Source: Multifurca ochricompacta
Lineage: Eukaryota; Basidiomycota; Agaricomycetes; Russulales; Russulaceae
Direction: 5' to 3'
Length of the DNA: 64,000 nucleotides
Assembly (NCBI GenBank): GCA_022496185.1
Contig: WTXG01000171.1
Coordinates: 17,192 to 81,191 of the forward strand
The position numbers and the translations under genes were made by a program. The notes beneath the pieces are model-generated. The model saw only the letters and a list, made by a program, of their open reading frames with translations, was not told where the DNA came from and did no database searches. Positions 42,801-54,039 of the stretch are shown here, piece by piece. Numbering within the stretch: the stretch's first letter is position 1; every line of letters starts with the position of its first letter.

Positions 42801-43876
42801 TTGGTCTTAAAAGCAGCTTTGGGTTGGTCACCTTCTCGAATACGAATGTTATTATAACCCCAGCGAACGTCCATCTTTGAGAACAGGGCTTTATCGTGCA
42901 TTTTATCGATGATTTCCGAGATCAGAGGAAGGGGGTAGTTGTTTTTCACTGTGAGTTCATTAATCCGTCTGTAGTCCTGTACCAGTCACAGTTTTCCGTC
43001 CTTCTTTTTAATGAAGAAGAAGGGCGAAGCATAAGGCGAGTTGGAAGGTCGTATATATCCTTTTGCCAGGTGTTCTTCCAGGAAGGTGGAGAGCGCCTCC
43101 TTCTCTGGTTGCGACAGTGGGTAGATCTTACAGTCTACTGATTGCGGGGCGTTTGGAACAAAATCAATGGCGTGATCCCAAGGTCGAGAGGGAGGGAAAC
43201 ATTGTGACTCTTCCTCCGAAAAGACCTTCCAATGTCAGTGGTATTCTGCCAGGACTACTTCTTCAAATGTCTTTTCTGGGTTTTTCTGTGCCTCTGCCTG
43301 GGCCAGTTCTGATGCCTTTGTAACATAGCAATACACCTGATCCACAGGTCTCATGTCACTCCAGGTGATGGCCGATCCCATGACAATAGCATGGGTCAAG
43401 GGGTGTTGTGCAGCATAGTCATATCCCAGGGATGTAATGAGAACTGGGTAGAAATCTTTGTCCATCGTTGCTTCTGCCCAGTTGATTTTGGGCTCAAATG
43501 CTGCTAGCCATGGGTACCCCAAAACCATATCTTTGTCTCCCAAATCTGTAATGAGGAAATGGTGTTGCTTGGTCTGTTCTCCAACCTGTACTTCTAAATC
43601 ACAGCAATGCATGATTTTCCCAGCTTTGTTAGCTGTTCCATCTATGTTCCAAATATTTTTTTCTTGGGGAAGCAATTGTGTCCCCAGTCCTAGTGCCCTC
43701 TGGAGTCGTTGACTGATGAAATTATCCATAGCTCCAGAGTCGATCAATATCCGTCTGTCGGCTGTCTTCTGTTTGGTTTCAAAGTGTACTGGTATTTTTA
43801 GAGACTTGAAACGACTAGTGTACACAGAAGTTACATGGAGTGCTCTTGCCCAGGCTGATGGGGTCAAGCCAATCAA
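39872..43876 (-). pseudogene. pol of D with fused zinc-knuckle N-part, truncated
   Basis: Minus strand: protease ILIDSGAMDNFIS (the T of the GAT triad is M), NIDGTANKAGK, LGYPWLAAFEPK, RT YMDDILVAT (about 42679), RNase H LEVDASMYANGVVLSQRD, integrase HHDLPSAGHPG, MDFIVKL, LVTAEFAHNSWPN, chromodomain KLHYLIKWKGF. After the chromodomain the same frame runs without a stop through QGRIRAVGQ into MSPSRVHASAAIDAF and YIYYTNEGMDMAG. This shows that the zinc-knuckle module was a C-terminal part of Pol. Stops near 43237, 42988, 42478 and 40510, mostly at positions with CGN in B or C, inactivate it. Confidence 0.87.
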
Positions 43877-45982
43877 AAATCCTTTTGGCCAAAGGCCTTA
43901 TCGACAAGCAGAGCATGTACTGCCTTGTCCTTGTTCATCATATGCTCCCATATTGCTGCTGCCTTCTGTTCCTTGGTCTTTGGGGCAGTTACTGGGTTTC
44001 TTTTACTGGGGTAGGTAGGTTCTGTACCAGCGGTGTTGTGGTAGTAGTGGCCACTGTTGCTTCAGCAGCACAAACTGTCTTCTTTGGGCAAAATCGTGAC
44101 ATGTGCCCTTGCACCCGGCAGTGGAAGCAGTGCCTTCCTTCATGAGGTTTCTTTTTCGTCATCAGTGAGGGCTGCACGGGCTTTGGTGTGATCTGCTGAG
44201 GTATCCATGGTGTTGGGGTCTCAAGAGGTAGTAGGTTTCACCCCAAATGCCGCTTTCCACTGATCATGGGTCTTGCCCTTCTTTGTGTCTACTCCAAAGT
44301 GCATTTGAAAGTCCAGATAGTCCTGCTGCTGTGTTCTGGCAGTGCTTGTCCACTGGCTCCATGACTTGGGGTGATGGAATTGGATGATATTTTTCACCAA
44401 GGGGTTGGGCAGCCCCTGGGAGAAGAGGTCGAGCATTGCCTCTTCGTTCACATCATACCCCACTCTTTTAGCCAGGTTGCGGAATCTGGCTACATAGCCA
44501 TCTAAATCCCCTCTCTCCATTTTAAGGGACTTCAATTCTCTGGCGGCTTTCTGCTTGGCCTGCCCATCTGTGAAGGCGTCTTTGAATCTTTGTGCCACTA
44601 CATCCCACAGATCTTCGTCTGTGGTTCAGGTTCTGGCTGTGACTCTGTCATTCAGCCATTCAATCTGCTCCATTGTCCAATCATTGACGGAATCCCCTCT
44701 GATAAGCAAGAGGAAAAGGTTGGTTCGTTGGAAGGGGTTCATGATCTGCGGGATGTCATGATTAAAGTTTTTGAATGTCTCGAACTCAAGCATGAACTTT
44801 TTGCTCTGAGATTGATCGCCAGTGAACGTGGTTGGCAGGACTCCCGTAAGGTGTCCTGATGGGGGGGGGAGGTTCAGAGCAGGGACAATTGGAGCAGGAT
44901 CTGGTAACTGTGCAGCAATGGTTGACATCGTTGGATAAGTGATGGTCAGGGTGTCTGAGGTTTGTCATGTGATCTGGGGAGAGACTAAAGCAGATGTTCT
45001 GAACGTAGTACTCTCTGGTGCAACTGTCTGAGCCATAAAACTGGTGGCTATGACCTGTGCGTCTTCGCTGCTTTCTTCAAGGTATTCTTCAGTTTCTGAA
45101 TCTGTGACGATGGCTGGAGGATTCTCTCTCCAAGGTCCTAAGCCATACTCTGGTGGGGCAGGTCCTGTGGTAACCCAGGAACAGTGGCTTCTAGAGTAAC
45201 AGATACGGTACCAGACTCGTTTCTGTTCGTCATATTCAACTGGCTGGTACTGGTCGTCATGATAGACATAGTATCCAAACTCGGTTTCAAAATCTTTCCA
45301 GACAGCAGAGCCAAGGACCTGTTGTGAAAGGTTATCCTTGTCTCGACGGTTGATGAGTTCTTCAGTGTGCAAGGTCTGGCTTCGTGTTACGTCCAGTGTG
45401 AGACGTTCTGCATGACTTGTGTGACAGCTTTGTACATTCGTTCAGATAAGAGGTCAATAGGACCTCTTGGAGTTCAAATGGATGAGTCAAAGTCAAAGGG
45501 GCTGCTCCCTAGTGACAATGTTAAGCAGAAAGTGCCAAAAGCACTGAGACGATCAAGTCAAAGGTTTCAAAGGGAAGTCCGGAAGACAAACACTGATGTA
45601 TTCAATAAGTTGAGTCTGAGCTCTACAGTGTAACTATAGCCGACTTATATACGTAAAGAGGTGAGTGTCTATCGATAAGAATCACGGAGTCAAGTGGGCC
45701 CAAATATCCAGAAGCAGAGGGCGTAAAGCCTGGCTTCTACTGATAGGGGATTAAGTAAATGTCCGGTCGTATGATAAGGAGATAAGTGATAAGCAAAGAT
45801 AAGGGTAGGCAAATATAAACAAGCAAGCAGGTCACGGGGACGGATGAAGAGCATGTGATGGGTCCCACAATGGAGATGTAATCTGGTAGTGAAGTGTGGG
45901 TGGCAGGGAGGGGTCGTCATTGGGTAAGAAAAAGAACACAGGAAGAGATGGGGTTCGTAACACTTCGGCTAGATGAAGCCAC
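43871..45982 (-). pseudogene. gag of D, split by a solo LTR
   Basis: Same blocks as C gag: EFGYYVYHDDQYQPVEYDEQ, MSTIAAQLPDPAP, FSQGLPNPLVKNIIQFH, knuckle CFHCRVQGHMSRFC. It is broken by the LTR at 45385-45962 near its start and by frame changes near 44150, 44222, 44630 and 44965. The KDF-TGA end and T5 run are kept at 43871-43880. Confidence 0.85.
45385..45962 (-). mobile_element. Solo LTR of the B family in gag of D
   Basis: 578 bp, minus orientation, TGTTACGAAC...GGACGTAACA. It shares with the B LTRs the blocks around agaagccaggctttacgccct, the TATA region and cactgagac/aagtgcc words. The 5-bp duplication cttcg is present on both sides (45380-45384, 45963-45967). Removing it rejoins the D gag start to match C. 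Confidence 0.92.
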
Positions 45983-45990
45983 AGTGGGGG

Positions 45991-46001
45991 AGACTTGACT
46001 T
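45991..46001 (-). other. Primer-binding site of D, one CpG mutated
   Basis: On the minus strand aagtcaagtct, two bases after the LTR. The LTR still has agactcgactt (46229-46239), so pairing has one mismatch at a former CpG. Confidence 0.65.
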
Positions 46002-46003
46002 AA

Positions 46004-46595
46004 TGTAATGCCTGGTGCAGGCATTCGACACGACATGTGACAAGTCACGTAGCAAAACTACGAAGTCAAGTGTGCACTGTCTTTCAAGTACACAGAAGTC
46101 GGGTGAAGAGTCAATACTAAGGAGCTAATCCCTTAGTACCGGTGAGCGGAAGAGTGCCAGAAGCACTGAGACGATTCAAGAGTTGGGTCTTAGGATCACC
46201 CAGAAGGTAATGCACCAAGTCAATTAAGAAGTCGAGTCTAAGGCATACAGGCTATCTAGGCAGGCCTTATATATGTAATAGAGATCGGAGTCTGAATCGG
46301 AGTAACATACTCGATGTATCAATGAAGTCGTAATGTATCTAAATGGGGAATGGGGTCAAGTGGGCCAGATGAGAATATACGTAGATGGATCCAGTATAGT
46401 CGTGATTCTGGTGGGAAAATACGTAAGAGTTCTGATGTAAAGTATGAGTCACCAATAAGTAAGAAGTCGAGTCATAGATAAGGAACAAGCAAGGACAACA
46501 CCAGTCATAACACAGTCAACAAAGGGCAAACAGGGCCAAATGACATGTCATGTGATGGAAAAAGGAAACAAGATGATGCAGTGGGGTTTGTAACA
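46004..46595 (-). repeat. LTR, family 1 (5' LTR of D)
   Basis: 592 bp, TGTAATGCC...GTTTGTAACA on the plus strand. It is the most CpG-poor of the three family-1 LTRs (for example taatgcctggtgcagg against taacgccgggtgcggg). TATATAA and R start keep the 34-base spacing. Confidence 0.9.
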
Positions 46596-46950
46596 CTTCC
46601 AATTGGCTGGTAAGTCCACCAGTGTCCAAGTTCCATTTCTGGCTAGTGTGTCCATTTCATATTGGCACGCGTCCTGCCAGTTGCTAGCATAGTCAGACTT
46701 TATCAACGTGAGTGGATCATGATATGCAGCTGCTGCAAGCAAAGCATGTTGCCCGTGTTGCCCATCCTCACCTGGATTCCTGCGAGGCAGTCTCTGAGGG
46801 GGGTGCATCCTCCAAAACGGGGACAATGGTCTGCTGAGTCCAGAGAAACTGGTTTCGCGGTGCACGGGGTGGAGGCTCTTGCATTGCAGGGCATGAAGGC
46901 AGGATAGTCTAGACTGTATTACCAGAACTTGAAGTTTGCTGTATAGCAAC
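46596..46950 (-). pseudogene. Ty1/copia polyprotein fragment at the D insertion site
   Basis: The minus strand reads HALLAAAAYHDPLTL, then YEMDTLARNGTWTLVDLPAN, which is the typical start of the copia reverse transcriptase region. The frame stops at the LTR of D right after WTLVDLPANWK. The continuation expected on the other side of the D/C block is absent from 20502 downwards. Confidence 0.8.
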
Positions 46951-47863
46951 CAGGGATGGCGTCCTTGGCAGATCGACCTCCCCTTGAGCTTGAGTAGGGA
47001 CAGCCATAGGGAATGTAATGGCCAGGATTGATTGGAACGAATGGATGGCTCACCATTGTTCCGAAACAGAAAGGAGCTGTCAGACCCAGATCATGAAGAC
47101 CGATCAAACCCCGATGTATCCAACTGTACGCTCTGAACCCACAAAGGGTCCAGTCCCTATTAGGAATTGCTCACACGTGCTTCAGCGTCGCCACACTCCC
47201 TTGCACAGCTTGCACGAAGCCCAGTGAAGGGCCCAGTCTACACCAATCCACTGGTTCCAGGAGCCGGGGAATAGGGTTTCACAAGTAACAGAGGCTTGCC
47301 TTTTCCGGGAGATATCAAGTGTGCATGTTCTGAAAAGGAAGCTTGTGTAATAAATGTCAATCTTCTTCTGGATAATTTAGTTACACCCAGCAGGGCCCAT
47401 AACCTGTGGAAATGCAGCCTGATAAATCTGGTCAAAACAACTGCATTGTAAGATATAAAAATACTGTTCTTAAATACTGTAAAGACTGCTGTGCTGTGAT
47501 CATAAGGAATGTACTTAATCATAATAAATGAGTGTGTAAGTATCATCTTGCACTGCCAACACCGGTCACCTCTGATCCGGTCCGGCCAACTCTGATCCGT
47601 TACCGGCTCAACATTTTTCTCACAAATAGTTACCACTGTTTGACTAGTAGCTACTCTGTACCATAGTAGCCGCGTGACTTGGGACACACGTGCAAATGAA
47701 ATTGGATTTTAAAAAAAAAAAAAAATATCGGTCCGGAGACAACCAACGTATGCCGCCCGCCACTCACAAGCAATCGCATCGCTACGCCGTGATCCATTCG
47801 TTGTTAGCTTTTGTACACAAAGTCTGGCGGTACGTTATTAACTAACAAGGGCTGTATCCACTT
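46951..47863. other. Intergenic, possible further copia debris
   Basis: The first part may belong to the copia remnant, but no motif is clear. An open frame on the minus strand at 47238-47687 lacks a recognisable domain. A run of 15 A lies near 47711-47725. The last 150 bases should contain the promoter of the pseudouridine synthase gene. Confidence 0.4.
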
Positions 47864-50100
47864 ATGGTAGCATTGAAGCTACGTCATCTGACTTCTCTGA
47901 CCACGGTTCCTACTACCAAGCTGGAGTCCTCGTTGCCTGTCTTTCCTTTTCATACCAACAAAGTCCATCTCCCACTTATCCTCGTACCACCTGCAGATCA
48001 GTTCAGACACGTCTTTCGTCGCATGCTTCTTGCTGCAATGGCGCCGGATGTTGTCCCTGCTCCTGCTCCCGCGCCGGCGCCGGCACCAGCACGTCCTGGT
48101 TTGCGCAAGATTGCGCCTTACTGGTATCCGTATACAACTATGGCCAAAGGCCGTTGGCTCAACCGGGAAATACTAGAGATCGTCTCCACTGAATTTCGAG
48201 ACCGCTCGATCGAGTATTATGTGTGCTTGTTTCCAACTACGGTCGCCTTCCAGAATGTGAGCTGAGAAGGCGTGTACTCGCAGAGATACGCGCTGGAATC
48301 CGGAGTCACGACCATTAACGGCAAAATTGCCAAATCCGACACGATTGTGCGCAATGGAGACCGCATCGAGAACGTCGTTCATCGCCACGAGCCTCCGGTC
48401 ACGTCCAGACCGGTTAAGATCCTACACGAGGACCAAGAGCGAGAATTTATCGTGATTGACAAGCCAGGTAGTATAGTACGTCCACTGCTTCGTATTCAAC
48501 TGGATTTATTTGACACACGTCCAGCCCGTCCACGCAACAGGGCGTTATTTTTATCTTTCCCTTGTGGAGATCCTTCAGCGGGAGTTTGGGTATCCGAAGG
48601 TGTACAGTACGATCAACTTGTCACTCTCTTCGCTACCCATGCTGATTCCTGCTGCAGCTGTCAATCGCTTAGATCGCCTCACCTCAGGCTTGATGATTAT
48701 TGGCCTTTCATCTTCCCGTGCCCACACGCTCTCGCAGGAGTTCGTGCAAGGCGAGGTCAAGAAGGAATATATAGCCCGTTGCTCAGGCGAGTTTCCGGCG
48801 GAGGAGGTTGTTGTAGACCAACCTCTGCTCACTGTGGACCGTCAGATGGGATTGAATATTGTGCACCCCGAAGGCAAAGTACGTGAATGGCACTACCTCT
48901 TATCCCCTTAACCAACTTTTTGAAGCCTGCGAAAACTATTTTCAAACGTTTGCACTATGACAAAAGCACGAATACAAGTGTGCTTCATTGTGCGTAATTG
49001 CATTTTAAGTTTCAGGTTTTCAAGGAGTTAATAGTAAAGACCACATGCAGGTCGTCCTCTGACAGGTCGTTGTAGGTCGATGGCCCCTACTTCAGCAGTT
49101 GCGCCCAATCAATGACCTTCCCAGCTCACCAAATCCGCGTTCATCTCCAGTATCTGGGCTACCCCATTGCTAATGATCCCGTATACTCGGAGACGAAGAT
49201 TTGGGCAAGTTTTCATATTGTTGCTAAAACTAGAACCTGACTGTGTGTAGGGACCGAACCTCGGAAAAGGTGGCATTGACACGAAACCATCGGACGAACG
49301 TGCGCCACCGGTTGTACCTGGGCACCTGGTCGGTACAGACACAGCGGATTTGACACCCGCTAATGCAATGCTCCCACCTGAACCCGGAATGTCAGTTGCG
49401 CCATCGCCACAACTGCTCCCACGCGAAACTGGACGAGATATAGGTATGGGATCACCGGTGCCACTTTCCGCTGAGGCGGTGGGCATCATCACTCGTCTGC
49501 GCAACATGAAGGTTAGCGCCAACAGTTGATTCAATCTCCACCTCTGACAAATTTAATAATTTTTGTTCCGCGGAAAAGGACGAGGACGAGGACTGGTCCC
49601 GGTGGCGCGACGTCGTTTTCAAAGCAAAGGGTCGGCTGCATCCGAAGGGCATGCCGACACAAAAACTGCCCCCTCAAAACCGACGGAAACGAGGTGGACC
49701 CGCGTGGACAGAGATCGATATTTCTGAGGCGGGTACCCCCTCAGACGAGCTACAGTCGACGCAAAAAGAGAGCACCCCGCTCACGGAGGAGGAAGCCCTC
49801 ACGATCCTCGACCCCTCCTCGCCGCTCGCGGAAAACCCTCTGCTGCGGGTCGCACCTCCCCCGGACGCGCCGACCGAGAACGGGCGCGCGAAGCAGACCG
49901 CCGCGCAAGTTGCGGTGCAGCAAGAGAACGACGGTGCGCTGTACTGCAGCGAGTGTTATCTACCGCTGCATCCGGATCCACAACCTGAACGGCTGTACAT
50001 CTTCTTACATGCGATGCGCTATACCACCAGCCTTGGCGTGTTCGAGACCGAAATGCCTGAGTGGGCCACGGAGGGATGGGAATGGGAACGCAGCTCTTAA
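47864..50100 (+). CDS. tRNA pseudouridine synthase, RluA family (Pus9/Rib2-like)
   Basis: A multi-exon gene. Exon 1 ends FRDRSIEYY; the next exon starts [14 protein letters not shown] (S4-like, from about 48284). Then come [34 protein letters not shown] and the catalytic motif [13 protein letters not shown], whose second Asp-containing LDR is the active-site block of RluA enzymes. The second motif [18 protein letters not shown] is rebuilt across an intron (about 49069-49127). One intron has a GC donor (tgg/GCAAGT, about 49203). The C-terminal extension is rich in Pro, Glu and Arg and ends EWERSS at 50100. ATGs at 48023 and 48038 are alternative starts; the longer one gives a Ser/Thr/Lys-rich leader that could be mitochondrial. 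I see no deaminase domain, so Pus9-like fits better than Rib2. Confidence 0.87.
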
Positions 50101-51018
50101 GAAGATAATTAACTGTGGTAGCAGACCGGTATCTCTCTACCTTTCACGAAATGTCTACCACAGCCCATAGTGGGATCTCTTCTTTCTCTCGATAGAGGTG
50201 AAGAATGGATACGCGGGACGGGCTGGACTATGTTTACTTTACCAGTCATATAAACTACCCAAGACTGACTTTCGACCTCTAGCCCTTCTGAAGCATCCAG
50301 TCGGTGACCCCAACTCTGCCGAGCTTGCAAAACTAAACTTGACATCTCGACAAAGGATACTGTACACATAGAAACAGTGTTGAATTATCCCGTTCATCAT
50401 CGCCTCGTATTGTCGTACCAGTACAATGAGAGACTCATGATCGGCAGTCCTACATCTCGAGTAAAAGGTCCGAGGTTAAAAGAGACTGCCCTTATGAAAG
50501 TTACGCAACGCTATGAAAAAGAACTACCAAAACACCCATTTTCCTTCATGCCGATGGAAATTAAGAGGATTGACTCTTCAATTGTCCCAGTTCACGCTTA
50601 AAAGTACAACGGGCGTCACTTCCACACGTCTTGCTGCGGTCTTGCTAATTTTGCAGCAGGATGATGATACCCCACAAGGTTGTAGTCGCTTTTATGTCGT
50701 ACAAAAGCAGCGATCGCAACATTTGCCGGATCAGAAATTGAGGACTATTGCACACATAGGTTGATCTGTTCTGTACCACACTGTCTTCTCGTGCCAACTC
50801 ATCCGGGAATCAAAGCCGGAGAACATGAAGGAATTCGCTTTGTGCCTTGGGTAATTAGTGTATGATATGCAGATTAGTCACTTTTACTCTTGGGAGAAGG
50901 TGCATATACTTTCATCTAGATGAGACCAGAAGAGCCTCGTGTAAGAAGAGGTAAGAAAGCGGCAATATGCAACATGGTAGTGATGTACACGGATACAAAC
51001 GATCGTTCAATGTACTCT
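50101..51018. other. Intergenic between convergent genes
   Basis: 3' flanks of the pseudouridine synthase (+) and CWC15 (-). Short open frames at 50109-50764 show no motif. Nothing else is recognisable. Confidence 0.5.
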
Positions 51019-52073
51019 CTACTTGATGAAGCGGGACATGAATTTTCTATGCAGGAAATAAGCCGCGAGTCCAGGGTGATGACCCGAAAAACTCACTTAT
51101 GGAACTCTGTCCGAAGAAGATCGTTGACGAACTGACCTTGAGACTTGTCCTTATCATTCGCCGCCTGATTCTTGAAGATCAGGTCTGTAGGAATTGATCA
51201 ATGCGATAAGTTTTGTGTCTTTTTTTCTCGTGTGAAAGTTGAGAACTACGCACCGTCATCCCAGCGCCGCTTCACAGCGAAGGTGCCAGGCGCAGTCGTA
51301 TTAATTCCTGGCGTATTTCCCAGAGCAGCGGCAAGATTAAGCAAAGGATTTGCAGTGGCTATTCGTGCCTCGTGCTCTGCCTCGGTAGCAGCAGCTTCTG
51401 CTTGTTCAACACGTGCCTTTTCCATTGCTCGCTCACGCTTTATCTTCTCGAGCTCGCGAAGCAATTCTGCGGTGTCGTCCTCCTCGTCCTCCTCGTCATC
51501 ATCCTCGTCATCATCACCATCACCATCACCATTACCATTACCATCATCACCGCCATCCTCATTTTCCTCATTGCGATTTTCACTGTGGGTGGGTCACAGC
51601 ACGTTAAAGTCAAGCAGAGAAACGCAATAAGATGGCGCACGTGGTGTCTCCCTTTTGGCCATCGGCATCCTCGTCCTCGTCGCTGTCTGCATCCCTATCC
51701 ATCTCTAACGCCTCCTGTAAAACCTTTCGCCGCTTGTTCGCTTCCTCGTCCTCGATTGCTTTAGGCGCAGGTAAGTCGTCTTCCACTGGTAATCCCGCCG
51801 CCTTGCGTTTCTTCGCACGGGCCTCAGCTTCTGCAGCCAGTAGTTCCGTGCGTAGATCACGCTTTTTGACCTCATCCACGGAAGTCTGGCCGGGTTGTCT
51901 GAGAAGTGGATAATAACTTAAAATGAGAGTGCACAAAAGAGAAATGTCAACCACTCGCACCGGAATTTGAGTTTGGTGTGCGCGGCCATGTCGCGCACGG
52001 AGTACTGGCGCGAGCCACCTTTCACTTCCCTAGCCTGCGCAGGGTCCCATGTTGGCCTATGTGCTGTGGACAT
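51019..52073 (-). CDS. CWC15: Pre-mRNA-splicing factor Cwc15/Cwf15
   Basis: The start ATG at 52073 gives STAHRPTWDPAQAREVKGGS, the signature N-terminus of Cwc15, followed by QYSVRD and KLKFR. After introns come RQPGQTSVDEVKKRDLRTEL, a Lys/Arg-rich block, and a long acidic stretch from TCC/TCA repeats (51476-51560). Next are LRELEKIKRERA and NPLLNLAAALG, then TAPGTFAVKRRWDD. A short intron joins DLIFKNQAANDKDKSQGQFV to the final exon RTEFHK/KFMSRFIK, stop at 51019-51021. All conserved ends are present, so the gene looks intact. The protein belongs to the Prp19-associated part of the activated spliceosome and acts in the nucleus. Its start lies 361 bp from the divergent gene at 52435. Confidence 0.92.
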
Positions 52074-52434
52074 ATTGTAGACGAGATGGACGCGTTGTGT
52101 TGAATAATATTGAAATTGAAAGGGCCAGCCAATCAATTTTGCTGACTAATCGATGCTCCAACCACAAAGTCACCACCGCGTGATATGCACAGCCTCCATC
52201 CTGCCTTCTGCCTTCTAGAGCTTTCATACAATATAATCTGGGTCTTTAAGAAATTCAAGCCATAATTGGTCTACATGGTGTGGTGTAGAGGATATCACTT
52301 TAACATTTTAACATCAAGCAACAGACATCTTGCGGTCGTACGGACCGCGTACGACTTCGATTCCACCCCATTCCCATGGCGCAAAGTACATTTTCACAGG
52401 CTGATTGCCCTCATTGATATCTTGCCCATCATCC
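52074..52434. promoter_or_regulatory. Divergent promoter region, CWC15 and class V enzyme
   Basis: 361 bp between two start codons facing away from each other. No TATA box is evident. It probably holds both promoters. Confidence 0.5.
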
Positions 52435-53846
52435 ATGACCTCCTTCCAAGATACCGCTCGTGTTTATTTTCCTGCTCTCCGCTCAGGCTTTGTCTTTGCC
52501 GACAACGCAGGAGGCTCCCAGTGCACTAAGCTCGTTGCAGAACGCATTTTCGATTACCTTCTAAACACCAATGTCCAGCCTGGTGCAGACTACCCCATCT
52601 CAGTTGAAAGCACGCGTTGCATTGCTGCTGGTCCTGTCGCAGCTGCCGAGCTCTTCAACGCAGCATCGCCTGATGAAATCGTGTTTGGCGCGACCTCAAC
52701 TATGAACCTTGAGAATCTTGCGCGCTCTCTAGAGAAGGATATTTTGGATGATGAGGAGATCGTGGTGACGGGGGAGCATGAAGGTACGTGGAGGGCTTAT
52801 CGCTTGTTGCAGTCTGACACTGCGCTCATGTAGCAAACGTCGGGCCATGGAAGAAGCTTGCGGCACGCAAAGGTCTTACCTTAAAGCACTGGCGCCCACG
52901 CACCACTGATCCGTCCAACCCATACTCCCTCACTCTCGACGTCGAGGATCTCCTTCCGCTAATCAGTGCCAAAACACGCATAGTCGCCTTTGTAGCTTGT
53001 TCCAACATCCTCGGCTCTATTGTCCCAGTCAAAGCCATCGTTACTGCGGCCCGCTCCCGCGCAGTGGAGCTTGGCGTGAGGAAAATAGAATTCAGCGTCG
53101 ACTGCGTGGCCTACGCGCCGCATCGCCGAATGAATGTGCAAGACTGGGACGTCGACTACGCCGTCTTCTCGTTTTATAAGGTCTCTTCCAATCACACTCC
53201 GCTCAGCTCACCATACCAAATTGACCATTGTGTAGCTATTTGGCCCGCACATTTCTGCACTCTACGCCCGTGCAGCCTCTCTCCGCTCATCCATATCTGC
53301 ATTGACTCACCATTTCCTATCCGTCGATACTGTCGGCTACAAGCTCCAGCCAGGTGGGCCAGGATATGAGTTGGTGTATGGCGCTGCTGGTGTGCCAACG
53401 TACTTGAAGGGCCTGACACCCGCGGGTACTCTCGAAGCTACATTCATAGCTTCAGCTGCACATGAGCATGTGCTTTCCGAACGTTTGCTCGGATTTCTAC
53501 GAGGTTATGCGCCGCGCGTGCTTATCGTCGGCGACCCACTCAATGGAAGCTCGCGCGTGCCAACAATTAGCTTTGTTGTAAAGGGTATACTTAGTCGAGA
53601 CGTCGTGCGCGCTTGTGACGAGACTGGCACGGTACGTTCTAACGCTTTTTGCTTCCCATTCATTATGGCAAACCAATTGGGCAGATCGGAATACGATATG
53701 GCCACTTTTATGCGTACACCTTTATCAACGAACTCGACCCCAAGATTGACATTCAAGATGGCGTGGTGCGGGTATCATTGGTGCATTACAACACGTTAGA
53801 GGAAGTGGATCGTATCATTATCGCGTTGAGAGGTGTCCTAGGGTGA
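52435..53846 (+). CDS. Class V aminotransferase-fold enzyme, cysteine desulfurase-like
   Basis: A four-exon gene. Exon 1 has MTSFQDTARVYFPAL, then FVFADNAGGSQ and FGATSTMNLENLARSLE (PLP-phosphate-binding side). Exon 2 has HWRPRTTDPS, IVAFVACSNILGSIVP and EFSVDCVAYAPHRRMNVQDW, and ends FSFYK, where K is the expected PLP lysine. Exon 3 has LFGPHISALYA and YELVYGAAGVPTYL. Exon 4 has IGIRYGHFYAYTFINEL and VRVSLVHYNTLEEVDRI, ending at 53844-53846. The DNAGGSQ start and FGPH after the lysine recall the VC1184-type desulfurase-like subfamily; the substrate is not known. Frames join cleanly at all introns and the gene looks intact. A second class V enzyme lies at 57178-59301. Confidence 0.88.
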
Positions 53847-54039
53847 CGTAATATTTGCTCATTGCTCTTTGTATTTGTCACTGCGCTTGACTATCTCACT
53901 CTATTTAACCTGCTCCGTGATTGCAGAAAGCTAGAAGGCAACTTCCATAACTTGTCCTCGACACTATTGGCCGATAACAGAGCATTTCTAAGCCTTCATC
54001 TCGCATAGACGCGGCTATAGCTATCAGAGATCTACCTGC

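Larger units (their letters stand above)
20503..46595. mobile_element. Nested LTR-retrotransposon cluster
   Basis: A 26-kb block bounded by two copies of the same LTR, both with the element on the minus strand, with a third copy at 39277-39871. The order on the plus strand is LTR, C 3' end, inserted B, C 3' part with a solo LTR, C pol with inserted F, C gag, LTR, truncated D, solo LTR, D gag start, LTR. The bases outside the block (agatt at 20498-20502, cttcc at 46596-46600) do not match. The block is therefore not one simple insertion. Confidence 0.9.
39872..46595 (-). mobile_element. Chromovirus copy D (Ty3/gypsy), 3'-truncated
   Basis: The 5' LTR is 46004-46595, followed on the minus strand by a primer site, gag (split by a solo LTR), pol and the first third of the zinc-knuckle module, cut off at 39872 by the LTR of C. 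It is close to C, but many CG sites of C are TG or CA here, including LTR and primer-site positions. It is decayed and non-autonomous. Confidence 0.88.

Noticed and set aside
20503..46595. Reading the whole block as one tandem LTR-internal-LTR-internal-LTR insertion
   Set aside because: The outer flanks do not match and D is truncated at the shared LTR.
47238..47687. Minus-strand frame of 149 codons right of the copia fragment
   Set aside because: No copia motif could be recognised, so I did not extend the copia remnant over it.
49069..49127. Apparent loss of the TGRTHQ motif in the pseudouridine synthase
   Set aside because: The motif is rebuilt as LTGR/SHQIRVHL once a short intron between the two parts is removed, so the gene is intact there.
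51476..51560. Trinucleotide-rich tract as an independent microsatellite
   Set aside because: It encodes the acidic stretch expected in Cwc15 and stays in frame.
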